A stretch of DNA of 64,000 nt from Streptomyces sp. B3I8 (lineage in GTDB: Bacteria; Actinomycetota; Actinomycetes; Streptomycetales; Streptomycetaceae): positions 4,229,501-4,293,500 of the forward strand of contig NZ_JAUSYN010000002.1 of assembly GCF_030816915.1 (NCBI RefSeq), read 5' to 3'. The notes beneath the pieces are model-generated. The model was not told the DNA's origin. It worked only from the letters and a program-made list of their open reading frames with translations, and ran no database searches. The position numbers were made by a program, and so were the translations under genes. Shown in pieces: positions 1 through 9,771 of this stretch (position 1 is its first letter; each line of letters starts with the position of its first letter).

Positions 1-21
1 GCGGGTTGCATGAGGGGACGC

Positions 22-2280
22 ATGTCGGAGGCGGAGCGGGCGGGGTCATCCCGTCAGGACAAGAGCGGACGTCTCCTCGCCGGGCGGTACCGGCTGGGAG
101 GGGTCCTCGGCCGCGGCGGCATGGGCACGGTGTGGCGGGCCGAGGACGAAACCCTCGGCCGCACGGTCGCCGTCAAGGAGCTGCGGTTCCCGTCGAGCAT
201 CGACGAGGAGGAGAAACGCCGGCTGATCACGCGCACGCTGCGCGAGGCGAAGGCGATCGCGCGGATCCGCAACACGGGTGCGGTGACGGTCTTCGACGTC
301 GTGCAGGAGGACGACCGGCCCTGGATCGTCATGGAGTTGATCGAGGGCAAGTCCCTGGCCGAGGCCATCCGCGAGGACGGCGTGCTCGAGCCCAGGCGCG
401 CCGCCGAGGTGGGGCTCGCCGTCCTGGACGTGCTGAGGGCCGCGCACAGCGAGGGCATCCTGCACCGTGACGTGAAGCCGTCCAACGTGCTGATCAGCGA
501 CGACGGCCGAGTGGTGCTGACCGACTTCGGTATCGCCCAGGTCGAGGGCGACCCGTCCATCACCTCGACCGGCATGCTCGTCGGTGCCCCCTCCTACATC
601 TCCCCGGAGCGGGCGCGCGGGCACAAGCCGGGGCCGGCGGCCGACCTGTGGTCGCTCGGCGGGCTGATCTACGCGTCGGTGGAGGGCGTACCGCCGTACG
701 ACAAGGGCTCGGCGATCGCCACCCTGACCGCGGTCATGACGGAACCTGTCGAGGAACCCAAGAACGCGGGCCCGCTGCGCGGCGTCATCTTCGGGCTGCT
801 CGCCAAGGACCCCGAGCAGCGGCTGGACGACGCGGGTGCCCGGGCGATGCTCAACGAGGTGATCAACGCCGCCGATCCCAAGGACTCCGGTCCGGAACCG
901 GTGGACGCCACCCGGGTGGTCGCGCTGCCGCCGGTGCCCGAGGAAGGTGCGGGCACCACCGGCAGGCGGGGCGAGGAGGCGGGCGACAAGCTGCGCGGGG
1001 CGCTGCGTTCCGTGCGCAAGGCCGCGGGTGCCGCGACCGCTTCGGTGACCGCCCGCTCCAAGCGGGGCGGTGCGGAGGCGCCCGCCAAGAGCGCGGCCAC
1101 GCCCGTCACGGAGAAGGAACCGGGCACCACGGGGGCCGGCAGGGCAGCCGCCGGAGCATCGGCCGCCGCGGGGGCGGCGGTGACGTCGGATGCCGCGGGC
1201 ACCTCCGGGACACCGGCCGCTGCCTCGTCCTCCTCTCCGTCGTCCTCCCCTTCCTCGGCCTCTTCTTCCGGCTCTTCGCCCTCCTCGGCCTCGGCCTCTT
1301 CCTCGGTTCCGTCCTCGGCCTCGTCTTCTTCCGCTGCCTCTGCGGGAGCGGCGTCGGAGAAGACCGCGGTTGTCGCGTCGAACTCCGGTACGGCGAAAAC
1401 CGGTTCGGGTTGGCCCGTGGTGCCGGAGCCGGACCGGCCGCGGCGGCCCGCGTCGCCGCCCCGGGCGCCGCTCACCGATGTGGTGCCGAAGCGGGCGCTG
1501 GTGGTCGCCGCCGTGGTCGTGGTGCTCGCCGTGCTCGGCACGGTGTTCGCGCTGACGCTGGGTGACGACGGCAAGGGCGACAAGGGCACCGACAGCAAGG
1601 CGGACCCGTCCCGGACGGCGAGCAGCGGCGGCTCCGGCAAGAGCGGCAGCAACAGCGGCAGCGGCGGCAAGGGCAGCGGCTCCGGCAGCGACGACAGCAA
1701 GAAGAACGGCGGAGGGGCGCGGACGGACGGATCCGGGAACGGCTCCGGGGACACGGATGACAGTGACGAGGGGGACGGGTCCTCCTCCGGTTCCTCGGAC
1801 TCGTCGTCGAACGGTTCCTCGGGGTCGTCCGGATCCTCCGGCGACGGCGCCAGGGCGACCACGTACAAGAGCGCGCAGGGCTTTTCCATCGGGCTGCCCA
1901 AGGGGTGGAAATACACGAAGACCGACTCGGCCGGGGCACGTTTCACCGGCCCCGACGGGCAGCGGCTGCTGATCGCCTGGACCTCCACCCCGAAGAACGA
2001 CCCGGTGGCGGACTGGAAGAACCAGGAGCGCTACATGACCCGCGCGCAGTACCACCGCATCCGAATAGAGCAGGTGGGCTACCGCGGCTGGAACGCGGCC
2101 GACTGGGAGTTCACCTACTCCGACGACGGGACGATGTACCGGGTGATCGACCGGGGCTTCGTCGTCAACGACCATCAGGGCTACGCGCTGATGTACTCGG
2201 CGAAGTCGGCCGAGTGGAAGAGCGACCTGCGCAAGGACACCTGGAAGACCCTGAACAACACGTTCGAGCCCAAGTCGTGA
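22..2280 (+). CDS. Membrane Ser/Thr protein kinase (first of five-kinase cluster)
   Basis: Eukaryotic-type Ser/Thr kinase that should phosphorylate proteins at the inner face of the membrane. The kinase domain covers about residues 20-275: glycine loop GRGGMG, VAVK Lys52, HRD Asp150, DFG Asp168, SPE motif. An Ala/Ser-rich linker follows, then one transmembrane helix near 491-513, a Gly/Ser-rich spacer, and a C-terminal extracytoplasmic domain beginning GFSIGLPKGW. There are no PASTA repeats. I chose the ATG preceded by AGGGGA; another ATG lies four codons upstream. It heads five tandem kinases which, from memory, match the S. coelicolor SCO4775-SCO4779 cluster linked to sporulation and cell-wall synthesis. 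The ligand of the outer domain is unknown. Confidence 0.95.
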   Translation: MSEAERAGSSRQDKSGRLLAGRYRLGGVLGRGGMGTVWRAEDETLGRTVAVKELRFPSSIDEEEKRRLITRTLREAKAIARIRNTGAVTVFDVVQEDDRPWIVMELIEGKSLAEAIREDGVLEPRRAAEVGLAVLDVLRAAHSEGILHRDVKPSNVLISDDGRVVLTDFGIAQVEGDPSITSTGMLVGAPSYISPERARGHKPGPAADLWSLGGLIYASVEGVPPYDKGSAIATLTAVMTEPVEEPKNAGPLRGVIFGLLAKDPEQRLDDAGARAMLNEVINAADPKDSGPEPVDATRVVALPPVPEEGAGTTGRRGEEAGDKLRGALRSVRKAAGAATASVTARSKRGGAEAPAKSAATPVTEKEPGTTGAGRAAAGASAAAGAAVTSDAAGTSGTPAAASSSSPSSSPSSASSSGSSPSSASASSSVPSSASSSSAASAGAASEKTAVVASNSGTAKTGSGWPVVPEPDRPRRPASPPRAPLTDVVPKRALVVAAVVVVLAVLGTVFALTLGDDGKGDKGTDSKADPSRTASSGGSGKSGSNSGSGGKGSGSGSDDSKKNGGGARTDGSGNGSGDTDDSDEGDGSSSGSSDSSSNGSSGSSGSSGDGARATTYKSAQGFSIGLPKGWKYTKTDSAGARFTGPDGQRLLIAWTSTPKNDPVADWKNQERYMTRAQYHRIRIEQVGYRGWNAADWEFTYSDDGTMYRVIDRGFVVNDHQGYALMYSAKSAEWKSDLRKDTWKTLNNTFEPKS

Positions 2281-2294
2281 CATGACGTCATGTC
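2279..2294. promoter_or_regulatory. 16-bp perfect palindrome in kinase 1/kinase 2 gap
   Basis: GACATGACGTCATGTC reads identically on both strands and overlaps the stop codon of the upstream kinase. Its core TGACGTCA recurs upstream of kinase 3 and inside the large palindrome before the ATP-grasp pair. It could be an operator for the next kinase gene. No binding protein can be named. Confidence 0.5.
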
Positions 2295-2501
2295 GCCGCC
2301 CGAGTCGTCATCTGTCGTCACGAGGGGTGACAGGACGACCGGGTCGGCGTTACGTTCCGTACGGTTCTGCGGCGGCGAGATGTCATATCCCTCCATGCGG
2401 GTTGCCTACGGCACGTATCGTGAGTCGTTGCGAACCGTACGCATCCACAACGGGGCGCAAGGCGAACGGAATTGACCAGCCGGACGGCCGGGGGAGGCAT
2501 C

Positions 2502-5500
2502 GTGGACGAGTACGCGGGACGGGTCCTCGCCGACCGTTACCGCCTGCCGCTGCCGGCCGCCGAGGACGAGTTCGCGGACGGGCGCGCCTTCGACACCTAC
2601 AGCGGGCAGGAAGTCCTCATCCGGCAGGTGCCGCTGCCGGAGGTCGTCGAGGCGGAGGTGCTCGACGCGGACGGCCTGCCGGACGGCTTCGTGGCACGTG
2701 ACGCCGGGACGCGCGGTCACGGCGGTCGGGGGGCCACGCGCAGGCCCGCCGATCCGGCGGTGCGGCGCGCGATCGAGGCGGCGCAGGCCGCCGCGCGGAT
2801 CCCCGACCACCCCCGTCTCGACCAGGTCTTCGACGTGTTCGCCGAGGGCGGTTCGCTGTGGGTCGTCAGCGAGCTGGTGCCCGCGCGGCCGCTGGCCGCG
2901 CTCCTCACCGAGCAGCCCCTGACGCCCTACCGCGCGGCCGAGATCGCCTCCGACGTCCTGATGGCCCTGCGGGTACTGCACGCGCACGGCTGGGTGCACC
3001 GCAACATCACCGCGCGGACGGTGCTGGTCTGCGACGACGGCCGGGTGATGCTCACCGGCCTCGCGGTCGGCGCCGCGGAGGAGGCACTGAGCGGCTACAA
3101 CCCCGTGCCGCCGCCGGACGCCGAGCCCGGCCCCGACGGCGCGGCGGAGGGGGACGCCGGCGCGCCCGGTGCCGTGCCGGACACCTTCCGGGGGCCCGCC
3201 GTCGGGCCGGGGACACCGTCGGCCCCCGCGCAGGTGCCGGGCGCGCCGAACGCCTGGCGGGCCGTCTCGGGAGCCCGCCGCGCCGGTCACGGCGGGCCCG
3301 GTGGCCCCGGCGACCCCGCCGCACGCCCCGGGGCGCGCGGCACCGTGGGGGCCGCCGGAGGGATGGTCAGCGCACCGGCCGGGGGTGCCCTCGGGGCGAT
3401 GGCCGGCGGCATGAGCGCGGCGGACGCCGAGGAGGCGCGCCGCGCGGCGCTCGAAGCCCGGTCCAACGGCGCGGTGACACCGCAGGGCGGCTCCGGGGGC
3501 GCACCGGCCCCCGGCCCCCGGGCGCTGGAGACCGGGGACGACGTGCGGGCGGCACGGGCGGGTGCGATCGCCGCCTACCGGGCGGGTGCGCGGGCCGCCG
3601 CGCGCGTGCAGGAGGAGGAGCGCAACAGCCGGGCGGCGCTCCCCGCGCCGCGCCCGGCGAACAGTCTTCCGCCCGGCCGTCCGACGCCCGGGGACGGTAC
3701 GCCAGGCGCTCATGGCGGTCCGGAGGGCGCGGGAACGGCGGGGGCGCCGGGGCAGGATCCCGCGTACGGGGTGGAACAGGCGCCCGGATCGGTACCCGGC
3801 CGGATCGCCGACCCGTACGGCGTCCTGGGCGGGCCCGGCGCGTACGGCGCGGGAGGGCCGCAGGTCCGCAGCGGTCCGGGAACTCATGGCGGTCCGGGAA
3901 CTCATGGCGGTCCGGGAACTCATGGCGGTCCGGGAACCCATGGCGGTCCGGGAACTCATGGCGGTCCGGGAACCCATGGCGGTCCGGCGATCCCGGGCGG
4001 TCCGGGAATGCCCGGAGGCCGGGCGATCCCGGGTGGCGGCCCCGTCCGCACGGGTGAGCCGTCCGGCCCGGCCGTTCCGCGCGTTCCCGGCCTTCCCGAC
4101 GCTCACATGCCCGGCGTGCCCGGCGTGCCCGGTGTGCCCGGTGTTCCTGGTGTTCCGGCGGCCCGGGGAGGCACAGGCGGGTACGGCACCCCGGACGGAC
4201 GGTCGCCCTACGGAACCGGCGTGGAGGGCCCGGCGGCCCCCGGTGCGGCCACCCACGCGCCACGCGCCCACGGCGGCACCCGGGGAGCGGACCAGTACGG
4301 CGTCCCCGCTGTTCAGGAGGCGTCCGCCGCGCCCTGGGGGCGGAGTGTGCCCGGGCGAGTTCCCCAGCGGGGGCCCGGCAGCGCGCTGGAGGCGGAGCGC
4401 GCCCGGCAGGCGCGGATGGCGCTGGTCGGGCCCGTCACCGAGCGCTGGGCGCCCGAGCAGGCCGGCCCCGTGCACGAGAACTGGCAGCTCGCCGCACCCA
4501 TCGGCCCCGCCACCGACCTGTGGGCGCTCGGCGCGCTGCTGTTCCGCTCGGTCCAGGGCCACGCCCCGTACCCCGAGGAGAACACCGCCGAACTGGTGCA
4601 GCTCGTGTGCGCGGAACCGCCCGCCTTCGCCGAGGAGTGCGGGCCGCTGCGGCCGGTCGTGGAGTCACTGCTGCGTCAGGACCCCACCGAGCGCCCCGAT
4701 TTCGAGGAGCTGCGCGGCTGGCTGCGCTCGCTCGTACGCTCGGCGCCCGAGCCGGAGGCCGGCGCGCACGTCGTGTCCGCGCCCCCGGTCGACACCCGGC
4801 GGCTGCCCATCGTGCGGCGACGCGGCGAACTCGTCCGGCGCCGCAGGGCCGGGCTGCCCGTCGCCACCCGGGCCCGCCACCGGGGCGCCCGGGCAGGCCG
4901 CCCCCGCCGGCTCGGGCGGACCCTGCTCGTGCTGATACTGCTGGCGATGGCCGCGGCGGTGGCGTACGCCATGGTGTTCCTGCCGAAGGGCGAGGCGCGC
5001 GACGACGGCGCGGGCGCCGCTCGTACGGGAGCCACCGACGGGGCCGGCTCCGCTCCCGCACCCTCACAGAGGGCGAAGGAGAAGGGCGGCGGCTCCGCGT
5101 CCCCCGACGCGGGGAAGAGCACCCCGGGGTCCGCCGACGACGACTCGCAGGCCCGGAGCGACGGCGGCTCCGGCGTGGCCCAGGGCTTCACCCTGCGCAA
5201 GGACAGCGAGGGCTTCCAGGTCGCCGTCGCCAACGGCTGGGACCGGTCGGGCAGGAACGGCAGCGGCCAGGTCGTGTACTCCCACGGCGAGTTCGAGCTG
5301 ATCGTCGTACCGGGCCGGGACAGCACGAGCAAGTACGGCACCGACCTGCTGACGTACCAGCGGGAGAAGGAGCCGGAGACGCAGCCGTTCCGGGACTCGA
5401 CCTGGGCGACGTCCACCGGCATGCGCCGGGTCGACGTGGGCGGACGGACCATGGCGGAGGGCCAGTTCACCTGGACGGACGGCGGCAAGGAGCTGTACGT

Positions 5501-5627
5501 GCGCAATCTCGTGCTGCTGATCGGCAACCGCTATCACGTGGTCCAGGTACGCGGCCCGGAGGCCGAGCGCGACGAGGTCACCCGCCTCTACGAACAGGCC
5601 GGACAGACGTACCGGCCCACCGGCTGA
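2502..5627 (+). CDS. Membrane pseudokinase with giant low-complexity insert
   Basis: Kinase-fold membrane protein of 1041 residues that lacks every catalytic signature. Relative to its neighbours the ATP-binding Lys is Arg41 (VLIRQVP), HRD is HRN (Asn168, with the following Lys and Asn also lost), and DFG is GLA from residue 186. The N-lobe and C-lobe (from ATDLWALGALL) are separated by roughly 430 Gly/Pro/Ala-rich residues sitting where the activation segment should be. These include PGTHGG and PGV repeats. One transmembrane helix lies near 804-826, followed by the outer domain seen in its siblings (GFQVAVANGW). I chose GTG, which has GGGGAGG at good spacing; a TTG ten codons upstream is the alternative. 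A scaffold or allosteric partner role is inferred. Confidence 0.9.
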   Translation: MDEYAGRVLADRYRLPLPAAEDEFADGRAFDTYSGQEVLIRQVPLPEVVEAEVLDADGLPDGFVARDAGTRGHGGRGATRRPADPAVRRAIEAAQAAARIPDHPRLDQVFDVFAEGGSLWVVSELVPARPLAALLTEQPLTPYRAAEIASDVLMALRVLHAHGWVHRNITARTVLVCDDGRVMLTGLAVGAAEEALSGYNPVPPPDAEPGPDGAAEGDAGAPGAVPDTFRGPAVGPGTPSAPAQVPGAPNAWRAVSGARRAGHGGPGGPGDPAARPGARGTVGAAGGMVSAPAGGALGAMAGGMSAADAEEARRAALEARSNGAVTPQGGSGGAPAPGPRALETGDDVRAARAGAIAAYRAGARAAARVQEEERNSRAALPAPRPANSLPPGRPTPGDGTPGAHGGPEGAGTAGAPGQDPAYGVEQAPGSVPGRIADPYGVLGGPGAYGAGGPQVRSGPGTHGGPGTHGGPGTHGGPGTHGGPGTHGGPGTHGGPAIPGGPGMPGGRAIPGGGPVRTGEPSGPAVPRVPGLPDAHMPGVPGVPGVPGVPGVPAARGGTGGYGTPDGRSPYGTGVEGPAAPGAATHAPRAHGGTRGADQYGVPAVQEASAAPWGRSVPGRVPQRGPGSALEAERARQARMALVGPVTERWAPEQAGPVHENWQLAAPIGPATDLWALGALLFRSVQGHAPYPEENTAELVQLVCAEPPAFAEECGPLRPVVESLLRQDPTERPDFEELRGWLRSLVRSAPEPEAGAHVVSAPPVDTRRLPIVRRRGELVRRRRAGLPVATRARHRGARAGRPRRLGRTLLVLILLAMAAAVAYAMVFLPKGEARDDGAGAARTGATDGAGSAPAPSQRAKEKGGGSASPDAGKSTPGSADDDSQARSDGGSGVAQGFTLRKDSEGFQVAVANGWDRSGRNGSGQVVYSHGEFELIVVPGRDSTSKYGTDLLTYQREKEPETQPFRDSTWATSTGMRRVDVGGRTMAEGQFTWTDGGKELYVRNLVLLIGNRYHVVQVRGPEAERDEVTRLYEQAGQTYRPTG
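3873..3980 (+). repeat. Six tandem 18-bp units (PGTHGG repeats)
   Basis: Six near-identical copies of GGTCCGGGAACTCATGGC, differing only by an ACTC/ACCC alternation, followed by two degenerate copies up to about position 4016. They encode Gly-Pro-Gly-Thr-His-Gly units inside the pseudokinase insert. The near-identity at DNA level points to recent slippage expansion, so copy number may vary between strains. Confidence 0.9.
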
Positions 5628-5751
5628 CGAGCGCGTGGCCCGGAGCCCGGAGCGGACGGGCCCGAACCGGAAGTGACGGAAACGGCCCGGAGGCGACGAG
5701 GCTCCCGGGCGCATGGCGGGTGATCGGGTGTTATGTCGTCACTCGCGCCTC

Positions 5752-5759
5752 TGACGTCA
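5752..5759. promoter_or_regulatory. TGACGTCA palindrome upstream of kinase 3
   Basis: An 8-bp perfect palindrome in the kinase 2/kinase 3 gap (about 244 bp). It is identical to the core of the palindromes near 2283 and 14468. It is recorded because the same core sits in three separate intergenic regions. Confidence 0.35.
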
Positions 5760-5871
5760 CACCAGATCCCCAAATCCCAAGCGTCACAGTGTCGTTTCCG
5801 TACCACCCCCCTGGTTCCCAGCATGGGGGCGGATCCTTACGCTGGTTGTGTCAAGACCATTGCGGGGAAAC

Positions 5872-7803
5872 GTGAATCAGATGCAGGGCCTGCTTCTCGC
5901 GGGCCGCTACCGGCTCGTCGACCCGATCGGCAGCGGGGGCATGGGCCGCGTATGGCGTGCCCGGGACGAGGTGCTCCACCGGTCGGTCGCCATCAAGGAA
6001 CTGACGGCCGCGCTCTACGTCACCGACAGTGACCGTGCGGTACTGCTGGCGCGAACCCAGACCGAGGCGCGGGCGGCCGCGCGGATCAACCACTCGGCCG
6101 TCGTCACGGTGCACGACGTGCTGGAGCACGACAACCGGCCGTGGATCGTCATGGAACTGGTCGAGGGCGGCTCGCTCGCCGATGCCGTCCGGGACCGGGA
6201 GCGGCTGGAGCCGGCGGAGGCCGCGCGGATCGGGTTGTGGGTGCTGCGCGCCCTGGGCGCCGCGCACGCCGCGGGCGTCGTGCACCGTGACGTCAAGCCC
6301 GGCAACGTCCTGCTCGCCACCGACGGGCGGGTGCTGCTGACCGACTTCGGCATCGCCCAGGTGGAGGGCGACACGACCATCACCCGCACCGGGGAGATCG
6401 TCGGCTCGGTCGACTACCTGGCCCCCGAGCGCGTGCGTGGCCAGGACCCCGGTCCCGCCTCCGACCTGTGGGCGCTCGGCGCCACGCTGTACACGGCGGT
6501 GGAGGGCCGCTCGCCGTTCCGGCGCACCTCGCCGCTGACCACCATGCAGGCGGTCGTGGACGAGGAGCCCTCCCAGCCGCGGTACGCGGGACCCGCGCTC
6601 GGTCCGGTGATCGAGGCGTTCCTGCGCAAGGACCCGGCGGCGAGGCCGAGTGCGGCCGAGGCCGAACAGATGCTCGCCGAGGCGGCGGAGGGCCGCCGCC
6701 CGCGCACGGCGCAGGCGTACGTCCCGACACGGCACGTCGATCTGGCGGGGGGACCGGCCGCAGGGACGGCCGGTGGGAGCGCCGCGGACGGTGACCGGCC
6801 GGACGGCGGCGCCGGGACGGACCGGCAGCGGACGGCCGGGGAGACCGACCGGCAGCGGGCCGCGGGGACGGGGTCGGGCGGCGGTCCGGAGGGGGCGGCG
6901 GCCACGCACGCGCCCACCGTCGTCCACGCCACCACGGCGGCCACGGCCGTCACCGACGCCTCCGGCGGTCCGGCCGCGGGCCACCCGGCCGTGGACGGGT
7001 ACGCGGCCACGCCGGTGCCCGGACGCGCCACTGTCGGCACGCACATATCCGGCGCGCCCGGCGGGTGGCCGAGCGCCCCCGGCCACCCGGCCACGCCCCC
7101 CTTCGGCGCCACGACCCACCAGCCGCATCCGGCGTCCGCGGGCGCCGCGGGCCGACCGCGCCGTCGCGGCCCTACGGTCGCGCTCGTCCTGGCGTTCGCC
7201 GTCCTCGTCGGTGGCGGTGGCGCGCTGGCCTGGAACCAGTTGGGGAACGGCGGCCCGGACGGCCGCAGGAACGACACCTCCCCGACCGATGCGGCCACCG
7301 TCTCCTCGTCCCCGTCCGGCGCCGACGAGGCGTCCGGGGCGGTCCCCGAGGGCTGGCAGCGCGTCGACGACCCGCTCGGGTTCAGCGTCGTCGTCCCGCA
7401 GGGCTGGAAGCGCAAGGTGACGGGCAGTCAGATCGACTACACGCCCGACGGGGGCAGGCACTTCCTGCGCATCGCCGTCGACGACTCCCCGGACTTCGAC
7501 ACCGCTTACGGCCATCTCGCGGACCTGGAACAGCAGTTGAAGCGGCTGGCCGACTATCGGCGGGTCAGTCTCAACTCCAACATCTACCGCGACTGCCAGG
7601 GCGCGTTGTGGGACTTCACCTGGACCGCGGTCCCCAAGGACGGACCGTTCCCCGGTGAGCGACGGGCCATCGAACAGTCGTACATCAGCCGGGACGGAGT
7701 CGAGTACGCGATCTACTTCTCCTCGCCCGCAGCCGACTGGGACACCGCGCGGAAGCAGTTCGACACGGTGCTGCGCGGGTGGCGTCCACCGGCGAAGGGC
7801 TGA
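5872..7803 (+). CDS. Membrane Ser/Thr protein kinase
   Basis: Third kinase of the cluster, catalytically complete: GSGGMG loop, VAIK lysine, HRDVKPGNVL, DFG, and VDYLAPE in the activation segment. After the kinase domain comes a Thr/Ala/Pro-rich cytoplasmic linker, one transmembrane helix near residues 434-455, and the shared outer domain (GFSVVVPQGWKRK through GALWDFTW). I chose GTG with GGGGA four bases upstream; an in-frame ATG three codons later and a GTG eight codons earlier are alternatives. The gap before it carries a second TGACGTCA palindrome. Substrates cannot be inferred from sequence. Confidence 0.93.
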   Translation: MNQMQGLLLAGRYRLVDPIGSGGMGRVWRARDEVLHRSVAIKELTAALYVTDSDRAVLLARTQTEARAAARINHSAVVTVHDVLEHDNRPWIVMELVEGGSLADAVRDRERLEPAEAARIGLWVLRALGAAHAAGVVHRDVKPGNVLLATDGRVLLTDFGIAQVEGDTTITRTGEIVGSVDYLAPERVRGQDPGPASDLWALGATLYTAVEGRSPFRRTSPLTTMQAVVDEEPSQPRYAGPALGPVIEAFLRKDPAARPSAAEAEQMLAEAAEGRRPRTAQAYVPTRHVDLAGGPAAGTAGGSAADGDRPDGGAGTDRQRTAGETDRQRAAGTGSGGGPEGAAATHAPTVVHATTAATAVTDASGGPAAGHPAVDGYAATPVPGRATVGTHISGAPGGWPSAPGHPATPPFGATTHQPHPASAGAAGRPRRRGPTVALVLAFAVLVGGGGALAWNQLGNGGPDGRRNDTSPTDAATVSSSPSGADEASGAVPEGWQRVDDPLGFSVVVPQGWKRKVTGSQIDYTPDGGRHFLRIAVDDSPDFDTAYGHLADLEQQLKRLADYRRVSLNSNIYRDCQGALWDFTWTAVPKDGPFPGERRAIEQSYISRDGVEYAIYFSSPAADWDTARKQFDTVLRGWRPPAKG

Positions 7804-7813
7804 CAGGAGGGCG

Positions 7814-7842
7814 GCCGGCCGCCGAGCGGAGGGGCGGCCGGC
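7814..7842 (+). terminator. Hairpin after kinase 3
   Basis: GCCGGCCGCC and its exact complement GGCGGCCGGC are separated by nine bases and start about ten bases after the kinase 3 stop. There is no T-run, as is usual in Streptomyces. It probably separates kinase 3 from kinase 4. Confidence 0.5.
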
Positions 7843-7960
7843 AGGGGCCGTCGTGCGCCCCTGAAGTCCACCGTTCGTGCTGCCGCACGCCCCTGCCCGG
7901 GTAGGTCACTTGTCGGCCAGCCCCGTCCCGTCGCCCGGGGCGGCGGCGGTGGGGTGCGGC

Positions 7961-9718
7961 ATGATGGGGCGCATGGGGTCCGAGGGGGAGAACGTCCGTG
8001 TGATCGCGGGCCGTTACCGGCTTCGGGACAGGCTCGGGCGCGGCGGAATGGGCGTCGTCTGGCGCGCCACCGACCAACTGCTCGGCCGCGACGTGGCGGT
8101 CAAGGAACTCCCCTTCGACGGCTCGCTCTCCGCGGAGGAGGCCCGCGCCCGGCGCGACCGTACGCTGCGGGAGGCGCGCGCGGTCGCGCAGTTGCACCAT
8201 CCGCACATCATCGTCGTCCATGACGTCGTGGAGGACGACGAACGCCCGTACATCGTCATGGAACTGATCGACGGCGGATCGCTGGCCGAGCGCATCGCGG
8301 CGGACGGCCCGCTCGAGGTGCGCGAGGCCGCGCGCATCGGCGTCGACCTGCTCGGCGCGCTGCGCCGGGCGCACGAGGCCGGGGTGCTGCACCGCGATCT
8401 GAAACCCGCCAATGTGCTGCTGGAGAGCGGAACCGACCGGGTCGTCCTCACGGACTTCGGCATCGCGCAGGTCGCGGGAGCGACGACGCTGACCGAGACG
8501 GGCTCCTTCGTCGGGTCGCCCGAGTACACCGCGCCCGAACGGATGTCCGGGGCCCGGACGGGGCCGGAGTCCGATCTGTGGTCGCTCGGCGCGCTGCTGT
8601 GCGCGGCGCTGAGCGGCGAGTCGCCGTTCCGCCGGGACTCCCTGGGCGAGGTGCTGCACGCCGTCGTGCTCGACGAGATCCGGCCACCGGCGGGGGTGGG
8701 CCCGCTGCTGCCCGTCGTACGGGGACTGCTCGACCGCGACCCCGAGCGGCGCATGGACGCGGCCGAGGCGGAGCGGCTGCTGCGGGAGGTGTACGAGACG
8801 GGGCGGGCGCCGCGCGGGACGGGGCACCCGGCGCGTGGGGCGAGGGGGCGCTCACCGCTCGGCTCGTATCTGACGCGCACGCCCACGTACACCCCGACAC
8901 AACGGAACGTGCCGCACGCGCCCGACGGCACGCCGTCGGTGCCGTCGGGCCCGCCTTTTGCCGCCCCGGGACGGCCCGGCCGGTACTCGCGGTACTCGAC
9001 CCGGAGCCTGATGCTGGCGGCGGCGCTGGTCGCCGCCTTGGCGGGCGCGGGCGTCACGGCGGCGGCACTGCTGGTGCACGGGGACGGCGACGGGGGCGGG
9101 GAACCCGGCCCTCCGGGGCCGGCGGCCTCGGTGACCGCGACGCGGCCGACGTCCGCGACGGCGTCCGGGGCGACCCCCACGCAGGCGCCCAGGGGCACCG
9201 CCACCTCGGCGTCCGCCCCGGCCAACGGCCCGACCGCCTCCCCGGCCGCCGGGCACCGTGCCCCTTCCGGCTACCGGACCGTGCGCGACCCGGACGGCTT
9301 CTCGCTCGCCGTACCGGACGGCTTCACGCGCCGGCCACAGGGCGAGCGTGTGTTCTACATGTCGTCGGGGATGCGTTTCCGCATCGGCATCAAGGTCGCC
9401 GACCCCGACCCGGGCGGCCCGCTCGCGGTGATGCGCGGGGCGCACGCCGAGGGCCCGTCCACCAACCCCGGCTACCGCGGCGGCCGTGTCACGCGCACCG
9501 TGCACGACGGGCACCCGGCGGCACTGTGGGAGTTCACCTGGAACGGCTTCGACACAGGGGCCGAGGGCCCCCGGCACACCTACGACCAGTGCTGGGACGA
9601 GGGCGGCCGGATGTACGACGTGTGGGTGTCGGCGCCGGTCGGGAGGGCGCGGGAGGCCAAGGAGTACTTCGACGTCGCGGTGGACACCTTCACGGCGGGC
9701 GAGGTCACAGGTGGGTGA
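7961..9718 (+). CDS. Membrane Ser/Thr protein kinase
   Basis: Fourth kinase of the cluster: GRGGMG loop, VAVKELP lysine, HRDLKPANVL, DFG, SPEYTAPE. The C-lobe ends near residue 285. One transmembrane helix lies at about 348-373, followed by a Pro/Thr/Ala-rich spacer and the shared outer domain (GFSLAVPDGFTRR, then ALWEFTWNGFD). The start is ambiguous: I used the first ATG of ATGATG, preceded by GGTGGGG. Another ATG four codons later and a GTG just before the kinase domain are possible. From cluster order it would be the positional counterpart of the kinase called PkaI in S. coelicolor, but that rests on memory of gene order only. Confidence 0.92.
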   Translation: MMGRMGSEGENVRVIAGRYRLRDRLGRGGMGVVWRATDQLLGRDVAVKELPFDGSLSAEEARARRDRTLREARAVAQLHHPHIIVVHDVVEDDERPYIVMELIDGGSLAERIAADGPLEVREAARIGVDLLGALRRAHEAGVLHRDLKPANVLLESGTDRVVLTDFGIAQVAGATTLTETGSFVGSPEYTAPERMSGARTGPESDLWSLGALLCAALSGESPFRRDSLGEVLHAVVLDEIRPPAGVGPLLPVVRGLLDRDPERRMDAAEAERLLREVYETGRAPRGTGHPARGARGRSPLGSYLTRTPTYTPTQRNVPHAPDGTPSVPSGPPFAAPGRPGRYSRYSTRSLMLAAALVAALAGAGVTAAALLVHGDGDGGGEPGPPGPAASVTATRPTSATASGATPTQAPRGTATSASAPANGPTASPAAGHRAPSGYRTVRDPDGFSLAVPDGFTRRPQGERVFYMSSGMRFRIGIKVADPDPGGPLAVMRGAHAEGPSTNPGYRGGRVTRTVHDGHPAALWEFTWNGFDTGAEGPRHTYDQCWDEGGRMYDVWVSAPVGRAREAKEYFDVAVDTFTAGEVTGG

Positions 9719-9771
9719 CCGGTTCCGACCGGGTGTGGTGCCCGCCCCCGCTCGCGCGCTAAGCATGGGAC

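Noticed and set aside
46..2283. A 745-codon minus-strand frame opposite kinase 1
   Set aside because: It shadows a kinase with all motifs on the plus strand; no domain is recognisable in the antisense product.
7909..7930. TTGTCGGCC as another damage-type promoter before kinase 4
   Set aside because: It lacks the GTG part and has no TAnnnT eight bases further on.
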